This document shows, one piece after another, positions 10,434 to 20,183 of a DNA stretch of 64,000 nucleotides. The DNA lies in contig BRXU01000015.1 of the NCBI GenBank assembly GCA_030267565.1, positions 2,851,001 to 2,915,000 of the forward strand, written 5' to 3'. The notes under the pieces are model-generated. The model was not told the DNA's origin. It saw only the letters and a list, made by a program, of their open reading frames with translations, and ran no database searches. This stretch comes from Pleodorina starrii. Taxonomy: Eukaryota; Chlorophyta; Chlorophyceae; Chlamydomonadales; Volvocaceae. The position numbers were made by a program, and so were the translations under genes. Position 1 is the stretch's first letter, and every line of letters begins with the position of its first letter.

Positions 10434-13400
10434 TCAGTGAAACAAGAACAGGAACAGGAAAGGCACATGGTACATGCAAGGGGAGGCCCGCAGCGCGGCA
10501 GGTTCCATAGGGTCCCTCGGGCGGGTACCGGCACCGCCGGGCTTTGCAGGGCAAGGGGTTGGATGAGGGCGGGTGGGATTGGCCAGGCGGAGAAAGCCGT
10601 CTGAGGACTGGAAGGCAAGAGCCAACGCCAAAAGAAAAAAGTCGCCCGGCGCTGCCGTACCGCCTCCGTTAGCCGCGCCGCCAGCACTATACGAAGAGCC
10701 CGCCGCCACAGAACCCGGAGGATGGAGGGTAAACGTCGACGGGCCCAGCGTCCGCGGCGCCCTTCGCGGCGCCGCCGGCGTCGCCGCCGTCGATCCCGCC
10801 GCCGCACCGGCGGCGGCCGCGCCGCCGCCGTCGGCGGCCTGCGCCGTCGTGGCCGGCGGCAGCCCAGGCCGCGGCGGCCGGCCGCCGCCGCCGGCGGCGG
10901 CGGCCGCGGTCGATGGCCGGAAGCCAAAGCTCCGCTCACCGGCGGCCGCTAGGCTGCTGCCGTCGGCGGCGCTGCTCGTACCGCCCTCATCACCGCTGCT
11001 GCCGCCATCGGCGCCCTCCGATGCCCCCTCCTCCCCGCCAGCGACGCCACTGGAGGAGGTCTTGCCGCCGCGGCGGAGGCCGGAGATGGCATACGGGGCG
11101 CGCCGCTGTTGGCCGGCGGGGCCCCGCCCGCCGGCGGCGCCGTCCGCTCCCGACGCCAACGGCGGCGGCGGCGGCGGCTCCGCCAGGGAGGCGCTCTCCG
11201 ATCTCGCGGTCCGCGGCGCGGCTCCTGTACGACCGCCCTCGGCGCACGCGCCATCAGCCGCCTTGCCGTACATGAACAGGGGCGTACGGCGCTGGCCAAG
11301 TGACTTGGCGGCGCCGCCAGCGTAGCTCCCAGCGCCGCCGCCGCCAGCGGTCGCGCCGCCAGCAGCAGCACCAGCGACAGCTCCGCCGTCGTCGCAGCTC
11401 AACCCCGGTGGCGTCGCCTCCGGCAGCGGCGGCGGCGCGTCAAAGTCCTCGTCGGCGTTGTCGGCCGGCGGCGGCGGCGGGGGCGGCGGAGGCGGAGGCG
11501 CGTTGCAGAAGCGCTCGGCGCCCCACGTGCCAAGCTTGGCGCGCAGCGCCGCAACGGCGCGCTCCCGTGCCGTCGCCGCCGCCGCCGGCGGCCCCGCCGC
11601 CGCTGGGCCGCCATCCGCGGCGGGTGATCGCGGCGGCGGCGGCGGCGGAGCCGCCGCCGTCGCCACCTCCGCCGCCGCCGTGCGCGCCCTGTTCAGTTCC
11701 CACAGGGGGGTCTGGCTGTCGAACCAAAAGCTGCCCCGCAGCCGGCGGAACGGCAACAGCGTCGGCAGCAGCAGCCCGCGGCGGAGTTCACAGAGGAAGC
11801 GCGCGTAGGCCGCCGAATCCAGCCCCAGTGCGTTGCCGTACGGCACCGGCGGCGGCGGCGCCGCCGTCGGCCCCGCCGTCGCGTCCGTTTCGTCGCCCTG
11901 TCCCGCCAACAGGTCCAGGGATCCCCCCGCCGCCGTGGCGGCGGCGGCGGCGGCGCCGTCAAGACATTGAGAGCTGCCCGGCCGGCTGAGCGCGCCGGTG
12001 CCGCCGCGGCTGGCGGCGCCGTCAGCTGCAGCGTCTGGAGGTGCCGTACCGTCCTGCTCCGCGTCAGTAGCGGCCGCGGCCGCAGGCGCGGCCGCCAGTA
12101 CGGCACGCGCCGGGAACTGCGCCGACGGCGCCGCCCGGAGCTTGGCCGTCACGACCGTCGGCGGCCGGCCCAGGTTCATCCGGGGAGCCAGCGCCTGCGG
12201 CAGCTGCGGCAGGCTGCTATTACTGGAGCCGAGCCCGCCGCTGCCGCCGCCGCTGCCCAGCCCGAGCCCAGGCGCTGACGGCGGCAGCGGCGGCAGATGC
12301 GACGGCGGCGGCGCCGCCGCCGCGGCCTGGCGGCCCGGCGGCTCCGCCTCCGCTGCTGCACCTTCGGTGGGACTGGCTGCTCCGGAATCACCGCCCGGAG
12401 GAACTCCCGCGGCGGCTGCGTCCCGCCCCGCCGTCGCGGGGCCCTGGCCCTTGGCCGGCAAAGACGCGTTCGCGGTCGGCCGCCGGCCTGCACCAGGCGC
12501 CGCCAGTGGCGGCGGCGCTGGCGGCGGCGCTGGCGCCGGCGGCACCGCCCCCAACGCCGACCGCTCCGGGCTGGCGGCGCCGGCCCCATCCGGCCCCTTC
12601 ACGCCCCCAGCGTCCCGGGACTCGCCCTTCGCGGCGGCGGCGGCGGCGGCGACCGGCGGCAGCGGCGGCTTCGCCGCCGCAGACCCCGGCGCCGCTTGCA
12701 GTCCCGGCTCAGACTGGACGGGCGCCTTTGGCCCCGCCGCCGCCGCCGCCGCCGCTGCCGTCGTCCCCGTCTTGCCCTGCTGCTGCGCGGTCCCATGGGC
12801 CTGGTGCCGAGTGGCGCGCGGGCCCCCGCCGCCAGCGCCGTTGGCCACTGGGCCGACGGCTGTGGCGCCTGCTGCCGGCTCCTTCTTGTCCGCTGCCGCC
12901 GCCGCGGCGGCCGCGGGCCCGGCCGGCTCCTTGCCGGCCGCCGCCGCCGCCGTCACCGCCGCCGCCGCCGAAGCGCCAGCAGCTACAGAGCCAGCCGCCG
13001 CCCGGCCGGGGGCCTTCCGAGCGGCAGCAGCCAGCCGCCGCGGTGACGTCCGAGGCGACGTCTCCGGACTAGGCTCCTCCCCTTCGGTGGCTCCCGGGCT
13101 GGCGGCGCCGCCGCCGCTGGACCGGCGGGCGCCCGCCGCCGCTGCCGCGGTGGCGGCCGGCTTGTCCGCGTCGGCTGCTACGGCGGAAGCCCGCCGCCGC
13201 GGCCGACCGGGGCCCCTCGCCGGAGGCTCCGCCGCGGCGTCACCGCCAGCCGTACCGGCGGTGGCGGCGGCCGGCTTGGCTTCGCCCCCCTCGCTACGCT
13301 TCTGTCGCTTGCGCGCGCGCGGCCCCGCCCCCGCCCCCGCCGCCGCGCCCTCCCCGTCTCCGCCGCCCCCCACCGACTGCCGCTGCCCGCGCGGCCCCCG

Positions 13401-15957
13401 TGGCTGCCCGCCCCGCGCCGCAGCCGCCCCGGCGCCCTCGACGGCTGCCCCCGCCGTCGCCGCGGCGGCGCCGACGGCCTGCAGCTCGCTATCCGAACCC
13501 GAGTCCGACTCGCCGGGATCCGACGACTGCGACCCAGATGACCTATCCGCGTCCGTAATGGCCGGCTTTCGAGCCGCCGCCGCGCGGCGGGGCCTGCTGG
13601 CGGCTATGCTGGTGCTGCCGCCGGCGGGCGTCCCGCCGCCGGGCGCCGCCGCCGCAGCGCCGTCGCCGCTGACGACGGCGACGACGCCTAGCGCCGCCAG
13701 CTCCCGCCGCTTCGAGCCGCCGCCGCCGCCGCCACCGCCTTCAGGCGAGGCGTCCCTGCATTCAATGCACGCATGTTGGTTCATCTCGGCTGCCCGAGTC
13801 TTCTCTTGGCCCACGCAACTCCTCCCACTTCTCGTATTCCTACTACCCCTGCCCTGGCTCCGGTCCCCTGCCCCTTGCCTCGCCGCGCTGTGTCCTGCTC
13901 AACCATTCATCCTCGGTCACTCCGTCCTTTCGTTGGGGGTGTTCCTGCTTGCACCCACCATTGCGGGTAGGATTGCGCAGGATTCAGGCCAGCCCGGCCC
14001 GGCCCCATGTGTACCGCATGGGACTGCAAGCCAACCGTCGCCGCACTAACCCCCCTTCCGCCTCCCCTGCAGGGCCCCGCACGAATCCAAGGAACGTACC
14101 TGGAGCCCGCCACGCTGCCGCCGCCGTTCCACTCGGGGTCCCCCCCGTCGCCGTCGGCGCCCCTCTCGCGGCGAGCCGCCCCCCCGCGGCCGCCCCCCCG
14201 GGTGTAGCGACGGCGGCCCCGCTTGGCCACCGGAGCCTCCCCCGCTGCGCCGCCGCCAGGTTGCTCCCCCTCGCCCTCCGCGGCAGCGCCCGGCCCAGTC
14301 GGTGCCGCCCCCGCCGCCGGCACCGCGTCCTCTGACGGCTGGGACGCCGGTCCCGCCGCCACATCTGCCGCCGTAGGGTCGTCGGAACCAGCCATGGCCG
14401 CTGTGTCACTCGGCGCCGCAGCTGCGGCGGCCGCCGCCGCCGCGGCGGCGGCGGCGGATGTACGGCCGCTGCGCCGGCGGCCGGACGCCGGCCCTGCGGC
14501 CGCCTCCTCCCCCGCTGGTGGCGGGGAGGCCTGCGCCGCGGAATCTTGCGCCCCCCGGGACGCCAGACGCGCAGACGTGCGGCCGCTGCCGGCGCCGCGA
14601 CCGGATGCCGCGGCGCCGCCTGCGGCTGCGGCACCCCTCCCTCGCCCGCGCCCTCTGCCGCGACCCCGGCCGGAGCCCGCCGGAGCCCTCTGCGGCGGCG
14701 CTGCTGCCGCCGCCGCGGCGGCGGCGGCGGCGACGGTCTCCGCGCCCTCTTCGCCGCCGACGCCATCGGCGGCGTCCTGGATCCCCTCCTGCGCCACCGC
14801 CGCCGCCGCCGTCGGCGACTCCGCCTCCGGCGGAGTCACCGTCCCCGCCACTGACGTGCGCTGCCGCTTCGGCGGCGGCGCGCCCCGCGCAGCTTCGCCG
14901 GCCGCCGCCGCCACTGCCGCTGGTGCAGCTTCCGGCGCCGGCTTGGTGGATAGCGCGGTGATCGGAACGTCGTCGTCGGACCCGTGTGAGTCGCTGGGGG
15001 CGCGCTTGGCTGACAAGGCAGCGGCGGCGGCGGCCGCGGCGGAGCGGCGCTTCGGCCGGCCGGTTGCTGTCACCGCGGGTGCCGCTGTAGCTGGGGCGGA
15101 AGCGGCACCTGCCCCCGCGGCGGCGGCCGCGGCCGCGGCGGCAGCCCCGATGGGGACATCATCGTCGTCGCTATCGGCTGGCTCGCTGGCAGCCGCGGCA
15201 GCGGTGCCGCTCCCAGGCGGCCCCGCTTCTCCCGTTGTTCCGCCGTCCGAGCCCTTTTCCGGGGAGACGTCCGCCGTGTTCGCGGCTGCCGCCGCCGCGT
15301 TCCGGCCCTGCCCCGCCCCGCCTCCACCATCGAAGGGCCCAAACACTGACAGTGCCCAACGGCCCCCGCCCGCTTTGCAAAAGTGTTCCTTGTCGCGGGA
15401 CAGCTCCCCCGAAATCTGGGCGCGCAAGGGACAGATAGGAGCGTTGAGGGCATAACGGTGTGGCTGGTTGCCAGAGCCCTTGATGCACCGGAATAAGGTT
15501 TATGAGAGATGTTGCATGAATGATCAATTTGATGGGATGGGCCTGTGCTGTATTGCGTTGCGGGGCCTGCAGCAGGCCCCGCTTCCGGGTATGCGTATGG
15601 GACGGATATTTCATATGCTATTTGTGAGTATAGTAGTGATATAGCGAAAGGCGTAAGTAACCCACTCCAGCCGTGCCACCTTGACAAGCGAGCAGCCTGA
15701 GGTGGCGGGAACATTTCCCAAGCGTCCCTATAAACGCACAAACGATTCGCCAATCGCACAAACACGAGCCCAAGTATAGCAAACCTTACCGCGCCTGTGG
15801 GATTCTTAAAGGTTATTTCCCGTTGCTTCACGACCTGCTCCACCAAAGCTCCGAGAGGCAAGCCGGTCGGATGATCCTTTAGAACCTGCCATATGCACCA
15901 TTTCGTCGTCCCCGTGGTCGTAAAAGGGCAGACAAACTCTGGCGGTTCCTGAGACAT
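10434..15957 (-). CDS. HARE-HTH-like, AT-hook-containing low-complexity protein
   Basis: Three-exon model: 15957-15790, 15415-14100, 13755-10434 (1,601 residues if the last exon runs to the stop). The first exon and the start of the second join across a GTAAGG...CAG intron to give residues about 14-83, resembling a HARE-HTH winged helix: WQVLKDHPTGLPLGALVE, then ITFKNPTG, then ISGELSRDKEHF and GGRWALS. The family is known from HB1, ASXL and restriction enzymes and is thought to read DNA modification. Later come DDDVPI repeats, GRPKRRS and RGPGRPRRR (AT-hook type), an RGRGRG run, and one ordered patch, YARFLCELRRGLLLPTLLPF to PLWELNRAR near residues 1140-1185, that I do not recognise. The last 60 residues (ending in FLFLFLFH) look non-coding. 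No TGTAA and only 66 bases separate this stop from the next gene's ATG, so the exon may really end at 10661 and splice on. Confidence 0.6.
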
Positions 15958-16426
15958 CTCTCGCACTCTTCAGTTTCACGCCTGGTCAGCTCAAGTCCGC
16001 TACGGCATCCTAACTAAATAGATGCCCTTATTGGCTTATGGATTATATATAGCAACCACTGAAGCAAAGGAACTATTCATACGCACGCCAGGCCCAGCAA
16101 GCCCAGCAGGGCGTTCAGTTGTGAGCGCCTAACTCCAGCTAAACAAAACGCGTAATTGAACATGTGGCATGACATCGCAATGCTGCCGAACGGCCTCACC
16201 CTTGAGGCAATGTACGACATGCCAACTACTTCAGACTCTCAGGAGCCGATGCACAGTACGCTAAGCAAAGCGCACAGGAGCGCCCGCCATGCTACTTCTT
16301 TATTTTGTTTCATATTATTAGGAAGATAGCACACAGCGCCTCGGGTAATCTCCGTCTTGTCACGACCGAAGGCCCCCTGCTCACAGCGCTGTCCCCAGCC
16401 TGGCCGCCTCCCTGCCGCTCATACAA
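15958..16426. promoter_or_regulatory. Shared divergent promoter region
   Basis: The HARE-HTH gene (minus) and the FAM210-like gene (plus) start 469 bases apart, head to head. The stretch is less GC-rich than the flanks and includes TATATATA near 16045. Promoter function is inferred from position only. Confidence 0.5.
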
Positions 16427-16973
16427 ATGTCACATCTCAATTGCGCGCTGCCGAGGAGCGCTGCGCCGGCTGCTTCCCCTATCAGCGCGGCCCCTTTCCG
16501 CTGCTGCGCTGCCCCTCGTCGGTGCTGCCGCCTGCCGCGGCGACCGTTCGCCCCTGCTCCCATAGCCGCTGCCGCCGCGGACGGCGCAAGCTTCAGCTCC
16601 TCGAACGGCACGGAGCCGGCGTCAACGTCACCCTTATCAACAACGTCGCCGGCGCGGTCCCAGCAGCCGCAAACCAGCGCGACCCAACAAGGCAGCGGCG
16701 CCCCAACAGATGCAGCAACCTCCTCAGCCGCCCCGCCGGCCCAGGAGCAGGAGCCCGAACCCGTGACCCTCCTGGGCCGCGTGAAACGCTTCTTCACAGG
16801 CTCCAAACTCGACAAGGCTCGCCTGGCGGCGCTTGGTTTCGGCGCGTTCAGCGCGTACGGCGTCATTAGTAACATCAACGCAGGTGGGCGGTGAGGTAAA
16901 GCTGATCGGGTGCGGCGGCGGCCGGCGGCACCCCCGCTCTCCGACCCAAATCGCACATCCACCCACACCACAC

Positions 16974-17017
<44 letters not shown>

Positions 17018-18706
17018 CTGTGAGCTCAAGCTTTTGGGGAGCCGCTGCGCCGTACACCCGTATATAGGGTATACGACGCAGCCAGCTCTGCGTCGAGCAG
17101 GAGGGGGTAGCGGCCCCTCACGCCCTTCTCCCACCGCAAGGGGGAGAGTGCTTAGGCGGTCTTTCCGTCGGGGCTGGGTTAGCAGCCCCTGGCCAGCGTC
17201 AGGGCCCGGTCAGATACTGTAACGACACACACACACACACAGGTGGTACGCCCCTCCTCAACAGAGGAGTGCTTCGGCGGTCTCCCGTATGTGGGCGGGT
17301 TAGCGCCCCCGGCCAGTGTCGGCCCGGCAGATATGTAACAGTTACACACACACGCTCTGGCGGTTGGCACAGGACGGCGTGCCGCTCCCCGGCAACAGCC
17401 ACATCAGGGGAGCGGCACCAGAACAATGCAAGTGCGGCGCGTACGGGGGAGCCGGCCCACACGCATGCTCGCCGCGTGCACACCACTTCTGGGAGTGCCC
17501 GGTGGCGCAAGCGGTGGTGCAGCAGATCGCCGCCCACGTGCCCGGGCCCATCACCCGGGCAAACGTGTGGCTGGCGGAGCCACCGCCAGGCGTGCAGCAG
17601 TGCGTGTGGGACGTGATCTGCCTGGCGGCACTCACGGCCATGGAACGGGCGCGCGTGGGGCTGTGGGCAGTCAGGAACTCGCCTACCGCCCCGGATGCCC
17701 CAGACCCAGTCGAGGTGGCCAAGGCGCGCGCAGCGCTAGATTTTTGGCAGCGTGTGCGGGGGTTTGCGGAGCTAGACGTGCCAAGGCGGGGATGGGAGGG
17801 GGTAGGGCCTGACCACCCCATCCTGGCGGTGGTCAACGGCCACTTTCAGTGTGTGCAGCACGCAGGGATGGGTATGGAGGGAGAGGGAGGGGTCGTGGAG
17901 TGAGGGGATGAAGGGGCTTTAGGGGTGAGGGAGGGAACTTAGGGCGTCGAGGCAGGGAGGCGTGAGAGGAGGGGAGGGGGGGGGTTCCTTTGGGTCCGAG
18001 AGGACTTAGGGTGCAGAGACCGCCGCGGGCTGCCTTTTGTAGGCGAGGGAGGCTTTAGGGAGCGGGTATAGCGAGAGTGAGGCGAGTTGGCGAGGTGCCG
18101 CCTAGTGCGAACTATAGCTCCGTCACCTAGCCCGCTGCCGCAAGGCCCGCTCCCGACCTCCTGCCGCGTCGAGGCCAAGCGGCGCTCTGGAGCTCGGCCT
18201 CTAGGGGCCACCCCCCGGCCTCTCCGGGGCCGTCGTAGTAGGAGTAGTAGTAGGGGTAGGGCGCGCGCTGTCTTGGGTTCTCCTTTGGTGCTGACCGCCC
18301 ACGAGCCGGACCAAGCTCGGGGCAGGTTCTCAGCGCTTTGTTTTCGCGCCTAGAGGAGCACCGCCAGCCGGTAGCAGGCCGGCCGGGCGCCCCGGCGCTG
18401 CAAGGACTTCAGGGCGGGCAGGACAGCGCGGGCGCCGCGTAGTGCGCCGGCGCGACTGCTGTTTGTGCGGACGAAGGGCCCAGCTGCCGTATAAGGCAGG
18501 CTGTGAGCTCAAGCCTTTGGGGAGCCGCTGCGCCGTACACCCGTATATGGGGGGTATGACGCAGCCAGCTCTGCGTCGAGCAGGAGGGGGTAGCGGCCCC
18601 TCACGCCCTTCTCCCACCGCAAGGGGGAGAGTGCTTAGGCGGTCTTTCCGTCGGGGCTGGGTTAGCAGCCCCTGGCCAGCGTCAGGGCCCGGTCAGATAC
18701 TGTAAC

Positions 18707-18777
<71 letters not shown>

Positions 18778-19327
18778 GCACGCACGCACGCGCCACTCCC
18801 TTACGCCGGTTGACCGGGACGCGCACACAGCTCCCATAGCTACGCCCCCCGCCCAGCCCCCAACCCGCCCACGCCCCTGACCCGGGAGCCCAGACTCGCT
18901 GACGCCGCCTCCGGACCTCTCGCAGCCCCAACATCGCTGCGCCCACACCCTCACTGTCCCACCCGCGCTCCCCCCCGCAGGCGTCCTCATCACCATTGCC
19001 TGGCTGACCGTCGTACGCACCACCGGCCTCACCCCCCTGGACGGCTCCAACTGGTCTCGCTTCCTGGCTATCTACGCCGGCCTCTGGATAGGCTCCAACT
19101 TCCTGCGGCCGCTGCGCCTGACGCTGGCGCTGGCGGCGGCGCCGCTATTCGACGCGGCCATCGGCGCCGTGGCGCGCGCCACGCGACTGCCCAAGGTGCC
19201 CGCCTTTGTGCTGATGCTGCTGGGCATTGCGGTGATGACGACGAGTAGCCTGCTGGCGGCGATTGCGGTGCTGGGGGGCTTCCCGCCGGGCTGCAGGATG
19301 CCCTGGCAGCCGCTGCTGGCGGCGTGA
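16427..19327 (+). CDS. Probable plastid membrane protein, FAM210/DUF1279-like
   Basis: Two exons, 16427-16883 and 18981-19327, joined in phase 1 (GCAG|GTGGGC ... CCCCGCAG|GC), give 267 residues. Residues 1 to about 55 are rich in Ala, Arg, Ser and Pro with few acids, as in algal plastid transit peptides. A linker follows, then LLGRVKRFFTGSKLDKARLAA, and three or four hydrophobic stretches: AALGFGAFSAYGVISNINAG running into VLITIAWLTVV, FLAIYAGLWIGSNFLRPLR, and VPAFVLMLLGIAVMTTS. The order (hydrophobic hairpin, aromatic-rich 'FYAGxW..NF.RPLR' segment, final helix) resembles plant plastid proteins of the FAM210/DUF1279 type; function unknown. The 2.1-kb intron is mostly retroelement. Start chosen as the first ATG in frame; family assignment is from memory. 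Confidence 0.7.
16977..17013. repeat. (AC)n microsatellite, first LINE target tract
   Basis: About 18 AC units directly 5' of the first retroelement fragment in the intron of the FAM210-like gene. Confidence 0.9.
17014..17240 (+). mobile_element. 5'-truncated LINE-type 3' end, copy 1
   Basis: About 215 bases nearly identical to 18497-18714, ending TACTGTAACG then (AC)n. It contains no frame of its own. The near identity and the shared end mark it as the 3' tail of the same element family as the longer copy downstream. Flanked by (AC)n on both sides. Confidence 0.7.
17241..17353 (+). mobile_element. Related LINE-type 3' end, copy 2 (diverged)
   Basis: A shorter, diverged version of the same 3' tail (shares 'GAGTGCTT.GGCGGTCT', 'GGGTTAGC.CCC.GGCCAG.GTC' and a TGTAACxG end) again closed by (AC)n. 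It begins immediately after the (AC)n of copy 1. Confidence 0.6.
17354..17903 (+). pseudogene. LINE ORF2 C-terminal fragment (zf-RVT-type tail)
   Basis: Open frame of about 183 residues with no start of its own, running TLWRLAQDGVPLPG, then C-K-C-G-A ... H-H-F-W-E-C-P-V-A-Q, ending GGVVE stop. The CxC...HxxW.C arrangement following a Leu/Trp-rich lead matches the cysteine/histidine tail found after the reverse transcriptase of plant and algal L1-type elements. The reverse transcriptase and endonuclease are missing because the copy is 5'-truncated. Confidence 0.6.
17354..18774 (+). mobile_element. 5'-truncated non-LTR retrotransposon with (AC)n tail, copy 3
   Basis: Starts directly after the (AC)n of copy 2, carries the C-terminal end of a LINE-type ORF2 (to 17903), a roughly 600-base 3' UTR and the same 3' tail as copy 1, then about 30 AC units (18711-18774). 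Sense orientation inside the host intron. Classified by the ORF2 zinc-binding tail and the tail structure; no reverse transcriptase core is present. Confidence 0.65.
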
Positions 19328-20183
19328 GGCGGGGGCGGGGGGGAGGCGCGGGGGGAGGGAGGCGTACTGGCGTAGGCGTGGGGGATGTGCGGGGGATGTG
19401 CGGTGGGAGGTCGTGGGGGTTACAACGCTGCGAATTGCCGAGAAGTAACCGATGGAAGTGTGAGGGAAGTGCGAGGGAGGTGAGAGGGGGGGGAAGGAGG
19501 GGTGAGGGGTCTGGTTGGGTGGGTTGAGGGGGGGGGTTGCGTGGTCGTTCGTTTCGGTGCAGGGGGCTGGGGCCGGCTCACAGACTGACCCAAATCTTTA
19601 TTTTACGGTATGGCGAGAGCAACGCGCAACTGTGGATGTGAACGGGGAAACGGGAATGGGGAGCGGCACGAAGCTAGTGCAGGCGATGGTCTGGAATGCG
19701 GAGTGCTCGCTCCGATGGCTTTCGGAGCGAGATCGATGGCAGGGGTTTCGCTGCCTGCCGGGGGCAGAGGCGCGCGTGCTTTTGAGCGGCACAAAAGTGG
19801 CATGACATAAATCGCGATATCGCGATGCTGTCGCGAGGAGGAGGAGTTGCCGCTCCGATGACTTATGCGGGCCGTTTTTCGTTAATACACGGGTGCACGT
19901 GGCCGCACAAACTCCGTATATCCCGGTTATGCCGCAATTCATGCACTTACGTACGCAATTGGGCTAGGTGTGAGCTGCAAACAAAGAAGGAGACATAGCA
20001 GGACTCCGAGGTTGAACGAATTTCCCGAAAGTTGTCGTTCTGAAATATTTTTTACCACCTTTCGTCTCACGCAAGGAAGTAAAGTTCTGATCTGACCATT
20101 CAATTTATAGCGTTGCGCCTGCACAGCGAATTGCCCAATCCCGGAGTTTGTCCAACGATGTGACGCCCCGCTGGCATTTTCCA
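19328..20183. other. 3' flank of FAM210-like gene and 5' flank of SLC30A9-like gene
   Basis: No gene seen. Contains G-rich DNA just after the stop codon and a perfect 16-base palindrome, ATCGCGATATCGCGAT, at 19811-19826. No TGTAA was noticed, so the 3' end of the upstream gene is not placed. Confidence 0.5.

Noticed and set aside
11998..14049. Long plus-strand Ala/Pro-rich frame opposite the HARE-HTH-like gene
   Set aside because: GC-rich DNA opens mirror frames. The minus strand has coherent splice borders and phase plus a domain; the plus strand has neither.
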